A stretch of 53,286 nt of DNA from Sediminitomix flava (GTDB taxonomy: Bacteria > Bacteroidota > Bacteroidia > Cytophagales > Flammeovirgaceae): positions 1-53,286 of the forward strand of contig NZ_QGDO01000012.1 in NCBI RefSeq assembly GCF_003149185.1, in the 5' to 3' direction. Below are positions 20,701-27,524 of this stretch, piece after piece. Every line of letters starts with the position of its first letter. The first letter of the stretch is position 1. The translations under genes and the position numbers were made by a program. The notes beneath the pieces are model-generated. The model did no database searches. It was not told where the DNA came from and worked only from the letters and a program-made list of their open reading frames with translations.

Positions 20701-21017
20701 AGATTTCTTAGTTCTTGTTCTGTACCGTAGTTGGAATTGAGGTCGTACCATTTACGAGGTAAGTAGCCAGCTCTATCGCCAGCGTCAGATGATGGGGGTA
20801 ACCAAACTGCATCAATGTCTGCAGCTTTGATTGCGTTGATTTTACTGTTCAGATTGTTCCACCAATCTTTAGAAACTGCATCTGCAGATTCCCAATGAAA
20901 GCCTTGAAGGTACACTTCTGTACCATCAGCTCCTTGTGCTTGGACTTTACCTGTTACACCAAAGCATAACAAAAGCAACATCCAGCCGAGGGCTAGCAAG
21001 TTGTTTTTCATTTTCAT
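14769..21017 (-). CDS. giant secreted amylase: two GH13 domains, CBM26-like modules, T9SS tail
   Basis: About 2082 residues. Order: signal peptide (ends VQAQ); GH13 no. 1 (about 30-410; nucleophile D205 in GWRYDF, acid E230 in IGENWND, D297 in ENHD); CHB_HEX_C-like repeat; CBM26-like module; two more CHB_HEX_C repeats; GH13 no. 2 (about 780-1340; D1075 in GFRIDTAKH, E1118 in TAEVWGHG, D1183 in SSHD); then alternating CHB_HEX_C and CBM26-like modules, six and five in total, each CBM with a WPGV or WPGE motif; C-terminal type IX sorting domain (about 1990-2082, NIQVYNMYGQLVKSI). Both catalytic triads are intact. It should be exported and cut starch at the surface or outside. An in-frame TTG at 21041 with AGGAG four bases before it is an alternative start; ATG 21017 gives a cleaner signal peptide. 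Confidence 0.93.
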   Translation of the reverse strand: MKMKNNLLALGWMLLLLCFGVTGKVQAQGADGTEVYLQGFHWESADAVSKDWWNNLNSKINAIKAADIDAVWLPPSSDAGDRAGYLPRKWYDLNSNYGTEQELRNLISNLNQENIKVLADIVINHRVGCTSWADFCEPALDCNSITSDDEVNQQFPGQGCGDFDTGTPYEAARDLNHNDAATRQAIKDWMNWLISDVGYAGWRYDFVHGFAAGYFAEYNNATSPFISIGENWNDNTQTIVDWMDGAQATSTAFDFPLKFTLHSAVGGNYGALNNGGKMPGVAGVWPQNSVTFLENHDTEPVRQADHGGTQFPNDPTSNTQILQGYAYILTHPGNPMVFYSHLFDYGIYDEIAEMIALRKANGIFNNSSLSIQQSDGSGYAAIIDNKLAVKIGGTGWSPSGSGWVLQASGVNYAIWDKGTGVNNAPVLTIAPNVLESADPISVSLSVSDDTDSNLPIYYTLDGTEPSTSSTQYTGAFTLSTTTTVKALSVDSQGKEGTIEKTYYIGESAPVMTVYVKKPANWSAVYAHHWEATPASSVDDTTWPGVQLQAVAGTSTWYYLELPGANASNFVFHDNNGNQDDDIVITGTAWYDGGTVTPNCTSDCPVEETIELNASQASTTFESSIAVSLTATSGATIYYTTDNSEPTESSSVYSSTLTFSETTTLKAKAFKDGNNSDTFTATYTKQETNPTADAPIFSLAGQAFDNSITVSLSNTSGCQVYYTTDGSTPSASSIAYTGAITLTETTTIKAITICDTDNQSSVVTNIYTKNDDDIIITPPTNDIFTWDNASVYFMMTDRFNDGDPSNNRSYGRGTDGNGNDYTDDSSAGEFHGGDLKGITAKLREGYFESIGINAIWITAPIEQMHGWVGGSSDGSFRHYGYHGYYALDWSEIDKNMGTEADLMEFVDEAHSRGIRIVMDVVMNHTGYATMHDMEEYNYGSVDPSWRSWSPSGSESWHSYHENFVDYTSGGTWLSNYWGTDWMRHPDIEGYDGCSSGGGIENCVGFLPDLKTEDVSTVGIPPILINKWTAEGTLSQKTAELDNFFNTTGLPRVVSNYMIFWLTDWVRKFGIDGFRIDTAKHVEMERWARLKQYAISALKDWKAENPEKALDDLEFWMTAEVWGHGKNKSEYHTDGDFNSVINFGLKNDARVSSRQANDLESLFSEYATINDDPTWNSLSYLSSHDVPPLFNRGSLQAAAPGFLLLPGGIQIFYGDESGRPEGNWADEEQNTRSDMNWGAFNQAQHEVWKKLGTFRRDHPAVGAGSHQKISDSPYTFVRDYENQEKGFADRVIVAIGAQGTVSFDVSNYYSEGDTIVDHYTNAEQVVTNGSVSFTADSEGIVLLYNKNYVFVARPVVSISPDTQYDENSITVSISATDKNDPDPAIYYTTDDNLSQADYKNWTVYSSSFELTSSATVRVVAENANGETTYASKKYSVGQIDPMDIYFYKPSDWGSAYIHYFDATPVGVTDDTVWPGVQMTDAGNGWYHASITALSVGIVFNDNGGAQSDDYSRTQSGWFRDGSWTDSCPGDCPGPQVPTVTISPASANYPSGSGNVALSATQSGVIYYTLDGSTPSDQSLPYTGVIPVSGTAGETVTIKAIAYNSEGASEIETGTYTFEALQTFTIYAKGYSHVYYWDVQNENGTITEANPVAWPGVSMVDASEIGTGWMKYEVTGGVCSNVIFTNSGSGQTADLTTCGNEGKGYDNGTWVPLDLGPDITSPSVSISPNGGTFDGEVSVSISSSDDRDTSPTIYYTLDGTDPTTSSTSVQNTTSFTVSTIGVTVVKAYAVDDAGNTSAIVSESFTVNEVTGGFTVYTQGYNNALIHYWNAQPVGSITATSWPGVSMTLEADGWYAFTFPSNVTSTNLLFHDNAGNKSPDLTRDKDGWYRNGQWYDTKPEDPTGLKIHFKSSWGSATRIHYWGTSNGASSNWPGELMTAEGNDWYVYTIEGATSANLLFHNNGGSQTGDLSRSGEGWYKGGQWYSSNPESASRLTSISESNNIISASIYPTQASSNATLKMTLDERSPVNIQVYNMYGQLVKSIKYKPIGLGEQKLNVDVQGLLDGWYFVEVAMGSKREVLRLLKQ

Positions 21018-21098
21018 GTTGTTTAATGATAGTTGAATCAAATTTCTCCTAACATTACAGCTTTCTGAAAATGAATTCGTACCACTAAAATTATAAAG

Positions 21099-21146
21099 CG
21101 TTTACTTTACGTTTTTAATAGTGTCGTTTTATAAAAGGATACGTTT
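21099..21146 (-). promoter_or_regulatory. four direct AAACG boxes upstream of the amylase gene
   Basis: CGTTT (AAACG on the gene strand) occurs at 21099, 21110, 21125 and 21142, all in one orientation, 82-129 bases before the amylase start. AraC-type proteins usually bind direct repeats. No binding is shown; this is a candidate operator region for the neighbouring AraC-type regulator. Confidence 0.35.
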
Positions 21147-21253
21147 AATTTGTTGATATTTAGTGTTTTGAAGTGATCGGTTTTTAAGGAAGAAATTCAA
21201 GTATTAGACTAAATGTGAAAAGAAAGAAGTAGTGAATTTTAAAATAAGTCCAT

Positions 21254-21285
21254 AAAAAAGACCAACTTTTCAGCTGGTCTTTTTC
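21254..21285 (-). terminator. flotillin operon terminator
   Basis: Arms AAAAAGACCA / TGGTCTTTTT (21255-21264, 21275-21284) with flanking A- and T-runs, just downstream of the flotillin stop on the minus strand. Confidence 0.85.
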
Positions 21286-21305
21286 AATTATATAAATGCT
21301 TGGAA

Positions 21306-22922
21306 TTAATCTTCTTCCGTAATTTCTGCTCCGTTTAATCGACTGACTTTTTCATCTCCGGTTGGGACTTGAATCTCTACATCTGAGTTTTCGATTTGAT
21401 TATTTTCAATAAATTCTTCCGTAGACATATCACCTAAGAATTGTGGCAGATCAATACCCGCTTGTTTCGCTAATTCGTGCATTGGAGGAAGTGCTCCGAT
21501 AAAGTTTTTGATAAAATTGGAAGTACTGCTACCACCTTCAGAACCACCCGATTCCCAAACGGTGATCTTATCAATTTTGAGATTAGCCATTGCTTCAGTT
21601 TGTTTCCCGACAAGCTCTTCTAGTTTTTCAAGAAGTAGGAGCGTGGCAGCTGCTTTGGTATCTCCGCCACAAGCCTTAATGATTTCTTGATAACCTTCTG
21701 CTTTTGCTTCCAGTACTTTGCGAAGACCTTCTGCTTCTGCTTGGAATTTCATCAATTGAGCATCTGCTTCCCCTTGTGCAATTCTGCGGATTTCTGCTGC
21801 TTTGGCATCTGCTTCGATCTCGATTTTTTGCTTCTCGATTTCTTTGAGAACAACTTCTTCTTTTTGCAAACGAGCTTTCTCTACTTCTTTTTCAGCTTTC
21901 AAGATTTCTTCTTTTGCATTGGCTCTAGCCACTTCCGATTTACGATCTGCTGCAGCTGTTTTTTCTGCCAATTCAGCATTGTAGTCCGCTACCTTTGCTT
22001 TCGAGATATTCTCTCCTTCAATGGCTTCGGCTTCCAAACCAGCTACTTTTACCCTTTTGTGTGCATCGGCTTCTTTTTTACCTTCTTCCGCCTCAGCAGC
22101 TTGGATAGCTAGTTGTACGTCTTTTTCTTTTTGAGAATTTGCTTCACCAATAGATGCGACGGTTTCAAGCTCGGCTAGTTTGACACGTTTTTCTGTTTCA
22201 GCTTCTTTTTTACCTTTTTCAGAACCTGCTTGTTCTTCCGCTACTCGGATTTCGCGCTCACGTTGCGCTTTTGCTTCACCTGTAGCACCGCTTGTTTCTT
22301 GAACAGCAACTTCAACTCTTGCTTTGTTCACAGCCTCAGCAGCAGCTTTTTTACCAATAGCCTCAATATAACCAGAGTCGTCGGTGATATCTTTAATGTT
22401 CACGTTGATGAGCTCTAGTCCGACTTTATTCAATTCTGAAGCTACGTGCTTATTCACCAATGCCAAGAATTGTTCACGATCTTGGTTGATTTCCTCAATG
22501 TCCAAAGTAGCAATCACCAAACGCAATTGACCCAAAATGATATCTAGCGCTTGTTCTTTGATTTGGTGTTCTTCCAAACCTAACAAACGTTCTGCTGCAT
22601 TGAGCATAATGTGCTCGTTGGTAGAGATACCTACGGTAAATGTACTTGGTGTATTGATACGAATATTTTGTTTTGAAAGTGCACCACTCAAATCAATTTC
22701 GATGTTGATTGGAGTAAGATGCAAGAATTGCCAACTCTGAATTACAGGCCAAACCAATGATCCGCCCCCGTGTATACATTTTGCACTTCTTCCTTTCCCT
22801 ACTTTACCATAAATGACTAACACTTTATTAGAAGGACAACGTTTGTACCTACTAATAAGGAAGAGGATAAATAGGAATAGCGATCCGAAGACCGAGCTAC
22901 CGACAATACCAAAAAGTTCCAT
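21306..22922 (-). CDS. flotillin-like SPFH protein
   Basis: A 538-residue membrane-scaffold protein. One N-terminal membrane segment (about 8-25), an SPFH/band 7 domain (about 27-190) and a long alanine/glutamate-rich coiled coil (about 190-420) with repeated EGKKEA..KRVK(V/L)A(E/G)LE units match bacterial flotillins (FloT/YuaG). These proteins form oligomers at the inner membrane and organise lipid domains and cell-envelope stress responses. The C-terminus (470-538) is acidic and less conserved. It follows the NfeD-like gene by 31 bases in the same direction; this NfeD-flotillin pair is the classic arrangement and supports both calls. Confidence 0.9.
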   Translation of the reverse strand: MELFGIVGSSVFGSLFLFILFLISRYKRCPSNKVLVIYGKVGKGRSAKCIHGGGSLVWPVIQSWQFLHLTPINIEIDLSGALSKQNIRINTPSTFTVGISTNEHIMLNAAERLLGLEEHQIKEQALDIILGQLRLVIATLDIEEINQDREQFLALVNKHVASELNKVGLELINVNIKDITDDSGYIEAIGKKAAAEAVNKARVEVAVQETSGATGEAKAQREREIRVAEEQAGSEKGKKEAETEKRVKLAELETVASIGEANSQKEKDVQLAIQAAEAEEGKKEADAHKRVKVAGLEAEAIEGENISKAKVADYNAELAEKTAAADRKSEVARANAKEEILKAEKEVEKARLQKEEVVLKEIEKQKIEIEADAKAAEIRRIAQGEADAQLMKFQAEAEGLRKVLEAKAEGYQEIIKACGGDTKAAATLLLLEKLEELVGKQTEAMANLKIDKITVWESGGSEGGSSTSNFIKNFIGALPPMHELAKQAGIDLPQFLGDMSTEEFIENNQIENSDVEIQVPTGDEKVSRLNGAEITEED

Positions 22923-22953
22923 GTTGTTCTAATTAAGTTAAGGTTTTGATTTT

Positions 22954-23520
22954 CTAGGATTCTACAGATGGGATAGGTTCTACCACTAAAGAATGTTCAT
23001 TGACGTCGTAGACAATAACAGATGCACCCGAAGGAATGAGATTCTCACTGATGGCGTCCATGATTTTTAATCTTCCTTGAAGTTCAATCTCGATTTGTCC
23101 TTTTTCTGCTTTTCCGGCAGGGATAGTCAGATAAACTTTAGCTGTTTTTCCTATCGCATTTTTCAAATCTATATTTCCGCTATGTTCAAGCTCTTTTTTG
23201 AGTCGTCCTCCTATAAAAATACTCGCACCCAATGAGGCGACACCAGCCACACTTGCAGTGATCAGAATAACGAGATCATTATAAGAGGTGAGTTTGTACC
23301 CGAGAACACCCGACCATCCGATGGTCATCAGTACAGTAAGAATGGCTGATACTGAAATTTCATCACCGTCTAGACCTAGTTCAAAGTCAGCGTCTAGGTC
23401 AAGTCCAATAAATGAAAGGATAGATTTTAAGCCCATCAGTCCTGTAGCACTGACTGCTATAGCCCAATAAATGGCTTCGAAACTTGATGATGTTCCAAAT
23501 AGTTCTTTTAAAAAATCCAT
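22954..23520 (-). CDS. NfeD-like membrane protein (OB-fold)
   Basis: A 188-residue protein with about three hydrophobic helices (18-38, 56-76, 81-103) and a C-terminal OB-fold domain (about 120-188) beginning at AIGKTAKVYLTI, as in YuaF/NfeD1b. It lacks the protease domain of long NfeD proteins. First gene of the two-gene operon with flotillin; the partner probably binds it at the membrane. Confidence 0.85.
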   Translation of the reverse strand: MDFLKELFGTSSSFEAIYWAIAVSATGLMGLKSILSFIGLDLDADFELGLDGDEISVSAILTVLMTIGWSGVLGYKLTSYNDLVILITASVAGVASLGASIFIGGRLKKELEHSGNIDLKNAIGKTAKVYLTIPAGKAEKGQIEIELQGRLKIMDAISENLIPSGASVIVYDVNEHSLVVEPIPSVES

Positions 23521-23699
23521 ATATCGCGTTTAAGAGTGTTGTGTTTGGGTTTTCAACTGTTTTATAAAAACATGTGTCTTTTAAGTATACGTAAAAGATT
23601 AAAAAATTGATATACAGTCCTATATTAGTTAAAATAAGTCTTTTTTGGAACAGGTTTTTGATGAAACAGTAACTCGTTAACGTCTATTAAATAAAAGGT

Positions 23700-24209
23700 A
23701 TGAGTACGATGAAAAATATAGTATTTACCCTAGGTCTACTTTTTTCGATGATGCTTTCATTGGCGTCTTTAGGCCAGAATAAGCATGAGGTAGAATATGA
23801 GCAACTCATTGAAATGATCGGTCGTCAGAATTTTATTTTTGAAGCTCAAAGAGTTTCACCTCAAGGCGGCAGGCAAATAGATGTGGTTGGGGATAACTAT
23901 ACATTAAAAATTACAGAAGAAGAGGCAGAAGCTTTTTTACCATTCTTTGGAAGGGCTTTTACAGGTAGTTATGGAGATACGGAAGGTGGCATTAAGTTTA
24001 AAGAGTTAATGCAAAACGTAGAATTTAAGAAGAATGACAAGAAGCATAGAGTCATATTTAAATTTACGGTTCGATCTCCGAAAGATACTTACGATTGTAC
24101 GCTAAATATTTCGAGAGGGGGCTTTGCAACTCTTTCAATCAATAGTCAGAAAAAATCATCGATCAGTTATACGGGAAGAGTTTATGAAGCTGATCAAGAA
24201 AATGAATAA
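23700..24209 (+). CDS. DUF4251 secreted protein
   Basis: A 169-residue secreted protein: leader to about residue 25 (ending ASLGQ), then the DUF4251 pattern (FEAQRVSPQGG, LPFFGRAF, GGIKF, then FATLSIN near the end). This family is restricted mainly to Bacteroidota and has a beta-sandwich/barrel fold of unknown role. The start at 23700 has a second Met at residue 4; either gives a usable leader. No operon partner is evident: 132 bases separate it from the next gene. Confidence 0.8.
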   Translation: MSTMKNIVFTLGLLFSMMLSLASLGQNKHEVEYEQLIEMIGRQNFIFEAQRVSPQGGRQIDVVGDNYTLKITEEEAEAFLPFFGRAFTGSYGDTEGGIKFKELMQNVEFKKNDKKHRVIFKFTVRSPKDTYDCTLNISRGGFATLSINSQKKSSISYTGRVYEADQENE

Positions 24210-24341
24210 TTAAAGCAATTGTTCAATCATGAAATGATAAACAAATCTGCTATGTGCTTTTACGAAAGTGTTTAGTAGATTTTTTTTTGGCATTTTTTTA
24301 GTGAAAGAAGAGAGCTATAACATTGTACAAAAAATTCTCAG

Positions 24342-25331
24342 ATGAAATATTATAGCCGAATCTTACTTTTTATTTTACCTATTTTCAGCCTTTGGTCTTG
24401 TGAAGAAGACACGATATCAGAAGATGGAAGAGATACGAGTGCTTTATTGAAGTTTCAGTTTAAGTTCGATTCTACCCAAGTTCGTCTTGATGGTTTTGGG
24501 CAAGAAGTTGAAGTTCCAGAAGGTCATGCAGCTATTTGTCCAGACTTCAATAGCATGAGTGTTCATTATATTGAATTTGTGCCTACAGAAACAACTATGG
24601 TAGGAGAAGGCGCTGTAGTTTATAAAGGAAAATCGCAAACTTCTCAAGTTTCCACTCAATTTGATGAAGCCATTGTATTTGATGAAGCCATCCAAAGTGA
24701 TGAGGGGGAAGTGTTCTTAGAAGTACCATTGAAAGATTTGCCTGTAGGAACTTACAAATACCTACGTGTATCGGTTACGTATCAGAATGCAGATGTCAAA
24801 TTCAATTTGTTGAATCTTTCTGATTTGAGTGAATTCTTACCCGATGGTTTATATAATCAAAGTGGTACTTTATCTAGCTTTATCGGTTTTAATACTTACA
24901 TCGGTTCGCATCAGGTAAAGAATTATAGTGTAGATGTAAATACCGAAAAGGAACAAGGTTTTTGGATGTTTGAAAGTGATTTAGATTTCGGGGATCCATA
25001 TATTCAAGCCGCATATGAAAGTGCCAATCCTGTTCCTGTAGTTCAAGGACAAGCACCAGCAGGAGCTACTACAGTAGTAAATCTTTTGGAGCAGTTTGGT
25101 GTGACAGTACCACAAGGTTCTTGTATTGTAACGGGTAAACTCACAGAGCCTTTAGTGATTACAGAAGAAACGGATGAAGATAAATTAGTTACGCTTTCCT
25201 TCTCGGTAAATGATAGCTTCGAATGGGAAGAAGTTATTGAAAATGGAGAATGGGATATTGATGCTACAGGTCAGTTTGAAGAACCTGTAGTAGATATGGG
25301 CTTAAGAGGATTAATGGTAGAAGTACAGTAA
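24342..25331 (+). CDS. lipoprotein of unknown function
   Basis: A 329-residue lipoprotein with lipobox LWSC (Cys20) followed by acidic EEDTISEDGRD, a usual linker after lipidation. The mature part is mostly beta, with repeated FEVP/VEVP-like strands, and ends GLRGLMVEVQ. I do not recognise the family. It stands alone between the DUF4251 gene and terC, ending at a good terminator (25356-25393). Confidence 0.75.
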   Translation: MKYYSRILLFILPIFSLWSCEEDTISEDGRDTSALLKFQFKFDSTQVRLDGFGQEVEVPEGHAAICPDFNSMSVHYIEFVPTETTMVGEGAVVYKGKSQTSQVSTQFDEAIVFDEAIQSDEGEVFLEVPLKDLPVGTYKYLRVSVTYQNADVKFNLLNLSDLSEFLPDGLYNQSGTLSSFIGFNTYIGSHQVKNYSVDVNTEKEQGFWMFESDLDFGDPYIQAAYESANPVPVVQGQAPAGATTVVNLLEQFGVTVPQGSCIVTGKLTEPLVITEETDEDKLVTLSFSVNDSFEWEEVIENGEWDIDATGQFEEPVVDMGLRGLMVEVQ

Positions 25332-25355
25332 TTCTCTTAATCAAAGACATTATGT

Positions 25356-25393
25356 AAGCACTCGGACTGTAATAGTTCGGGTGCTTATATTTT
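25356..25393 (+). terminator. terminator after lipoprotein gene
   Basis: Arms AAGCACTCGGAC / GTTCGGGTGCTT (25356-25367, 25375-25386, two G-U pairs) then a T-rich tail. Confidence 0.75.
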
Positions 25394-25514
25394 ATAAAGA
25401 AAAAATTAGAATTTTTTGCACCCTTCTAACTTAAAGGTCGTATAAGGGGGTAAAATAGCTAGCATACGATAATTCAATTATTCAATATAGTTAGTTCTAA
25501 TTTTTATAATCTAA

Positions 25515-26306
25515 ATGGACGTATATCTGAATTCCGAAATTTGGGTAGCTTTAATTACACTCACTTTTTTGGAGGTCATTCTAGGAATTGACAACATTGT
25601 GTTCATTTCTATGATCACAGGGAAACTCCCGCAACAGAATCGGGCGAAAGTAAGAAATACAGGCTTAGTCTTGGCTCTGATTTCAAGAATTGCTTTACTG
25701 CTCGGGCTTGTTCACCTCATTGGTATCACAAAGCCACTATTTACCGTTTTTAACCTCCAAATAACTGTACACGATCTGATTCTTCTGATCGGAGGTCTTT
25801 TTCTGATTTATAAAAGTACAGCAGAAATTCATAACAAGATCAGAGGAGAAAAGGAGGAAGAAAACTGTGTGTCAGAAAAAAGCAGCAGTTTTTGGGCGAT
25901 TGTACTACACATTGTTCTTTTCGATAACATCTTCTCATTTGACAGTATTCTCACAGCCATAGGACTAACCCAACACGTGTGGATTATGATTACGGCAGCA
26001 GTCATCTCTATGAGTTTACTGATTTGTTTCTCGGGAAAAATCGCAGACTTTATCAATGCACATCCTAACCTACAAATTTTAGCCTTAGCCTTTCTTATTC
26101 TGATCGGTTTCACGCTTGTTTTAGAAGCCTTGAATTATCATATCCCTAAAGGATATATCTACTTTGCAGTTGTCTTTTCACTTGGAGTAGAGTTTGTCAA
26201 TATGAAAATCAGAAAACGAATGCTAAACCTGATATTGAATAGAAAAGGACCTTTTAATCAAGCCTTGCATTCTTTCAGAAAAAAGAAAAAATCTACTCCC
26301 AAATAG
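25515..26306 (+). CDS. TerC/Alx-family integral membrane protein
   Basis: A 263-residue inner-membrane protein with about seven hydrophobic helices. The two acidic signatures of the family are present: EVILGIDNIVF near residue 20 and LFDNIFSFDSILTAIG near residue 138. TerC/Alx proteins are linked to Mn2+ export or metal supply to secreted enzymes and to tellurite resistance. There is no CBS or CorC extension, so this is the short form. No tellurite genes lie nearby, so a housekeeping metal role is more likely than resistance. Confidence 0.88.
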   Translation: MDVYLNSEIWVALITLTFLEVILGIDNIVFISMITGKLPQQNRAKVRNTGLVLALISRIALLLGLVHLIGITKPLFTVFNLQITVHDLILLIGGLFLIYKSTAEIHNKIRGEKEEENCVSEKSSSFWAIVLHIVLFDNIFSFDSILTAIGLTQHVWIMITAAVISMSLLICFSGKIADFINAHPNLQILALAFLILIGFTLVLEALNYHIPKGYIYFAVVFSLGVEFVNMKIRKRMLNLILNRKGPFNQALHSFRKKKKSTPK

Positions 26307-26318
26307 AAAATTCATAGT

Positions 26319-26891
26319 TTAATTGACAAATGAACGCTGGCGTTTCATTGCGGTATTCCATTTTCTTTCTGAGAATGTAGAAGATGGAATATTTCCTTCA
26401 AACCAAAGCTCATAAACTTTATCAAATTCTCGTTGAGAAACTGAAATACTCAATGAGTCATTAAACCTTTTGACAAGATGTTCTCCTTTCCCCATTGGTA
26501 CTCTTGAGAGTTTTACCATTATTTGGGATAAGCGGTCAAATTCATCGGCGTTTAGGTGAATATATTTGATTTCATCTGGATAAAAACTATGATAGAAGCT
26601 GATGACAGTGAATGTACCTCTTGTATTGGTTGAGAAAACATCGACAGAAATACCGTTGCCATGCGTATGAGCAGAAGTATCTGTAAAGTTAATATTAGTT
26701 GTTTGAAGTATATTTTTTGAACTGAATTTCAAAATCTGGTCTGAGTTCTCTTTCATCAATTCTTTCATGACAACTGTTTGTGCCTCTTTCATTAAGAATT
26801 GATGAAATGAATGAGAAGATTCAAATCTCTGAGCGAAAATATGAAAGGTCGTCAGAAGTAAGATCGAAGAGGTAATGATTAATTTTTTCAT
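26319..26891 (-). CDS. secreted protein of unknown function
   Basis: About 190 residues from the ATG at 26891, with a clear leader (MKKLIITSSILLL, ending IFAQ). A longer reading from an in-frame TTG at 26906 would overlap the previous gene; the ATG, four bases after that gene's TAG, is better. The mature part is polar with no family I know. Tight spacing makes it the second gene of an operon with the lipoprotein at 26896-27273. Confidence 0.72.
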   Translation of the reverse strand: MKKLIITSSILLLTTFHIFAQRFESSHSFHQFLMKEAQTVVMKELMKENSDQILKFSSKNILQTTNINFTDTSAHTHGNGISVDVFSTNTRGTFTVISFYHSFYPDEIKYIHLNADEFDRLSQIMVKLSRVPMGKGEHLVKRFNDSLSISVSQREFDKVYELWFEGNIPSSTFSERKWNTAMKRQRSFVN

Positions 26892-26895
26892 AGTG

Positions 26896-27273
26896 CTATT
26901 GGTCAATTCTTATGAATAAAGAGGAATCAAATTCAGCTCCTGTAGCTTCAAGGATTCGGATTCCATTTTTGGCATTAGAGCTATATTTAAGATAAGGCTG
27001 AATTGCAGTGGTATCTTTTGGATCAATTTTCCTCGACTTTATATATTCTGATCTTAAGGTGAGTTTAACCGTAGCGTTTCGATCATCTTTTTCTTTTAGG
27101 TAATACTCATTTCCATCGAGTATATACAGTAAAAATGGTGAGGAGGATGGCTCATTTTTGGTCTGAGCTATTTTCAGATCATCATCTTGGGCGCTTTGTG
27201 GAATATCCAGATTCTTGTCTTGACATGATGAAAGAATGAACAGAGTGAAGATGGTTAAAAAGTGATTTTTCAT
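26896..27273 (-). CDS. small lipoprotein of unknown function
   Basis: A 125-residue lipoprotein: leader MKNHFLTIFTLFIL and lipobox LSSC (Cys17), then a short polar domain (LLYILDGNEYYL, IRILEATG). No family recognised. The next gene starts four bases after its stop, so the two are almost certainly co-transcribed and perhaps partners in the envelope. Confidence 0.72.
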   Translation of the reverse strand: MKNHFLTIFTLFILSSCQDKNLDIPQSAQDDDLKIAQTKNEPSSSPFLLYILDGNEYYLKEKDDRNATVKLTLRSEYIKSRKIDPKDTTAIQPYLKYSSNAKNGIRILEATGAEFDSSLFIRIDQ

Positions 27274-27463
27274 GTAGAAATAAACTTTAAGTAATAGAAT
27301 CGTTTATTTCAATCTGATCATAAAAGGTTTTAGTACAAACTCATTTAACATTGTTTGAGATGGAATCGGAGAGGAGACGATCTGTTTAACATCCCTTAAA
27401 ATCAGAGTGTTAATATATTTAATGGATAGGCTAATTGATTAATAATTCTCTTTCGTAATAGAA

Positions 27464-27510
27464 AACCCCGAGAGTAACTTTTTGTAAAGCTTTTCTCGGG
27501 GTTCTTTTTA
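27464..27510. terminator. terminator downstream of the SPFH gene
   Basis: Perfect 10-bp arms AACCCCGAGA (27464-27473) and TCTCGGGGTT (27494-27503), with T-runs on both strands. It should end the minus-strand transcript from 28-30 kb. Confidence 0.85.
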
Positions 27511-27524
27511 TTTATTCTTCAATG

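Noticed and set aside
21687-22112. Plus-strand Phe/Cys-rich open frames opposite flotillin
   Set aside because: Complement of the Glu/Lys/Ala coiled coil, which leaves other frames open; no protein features.
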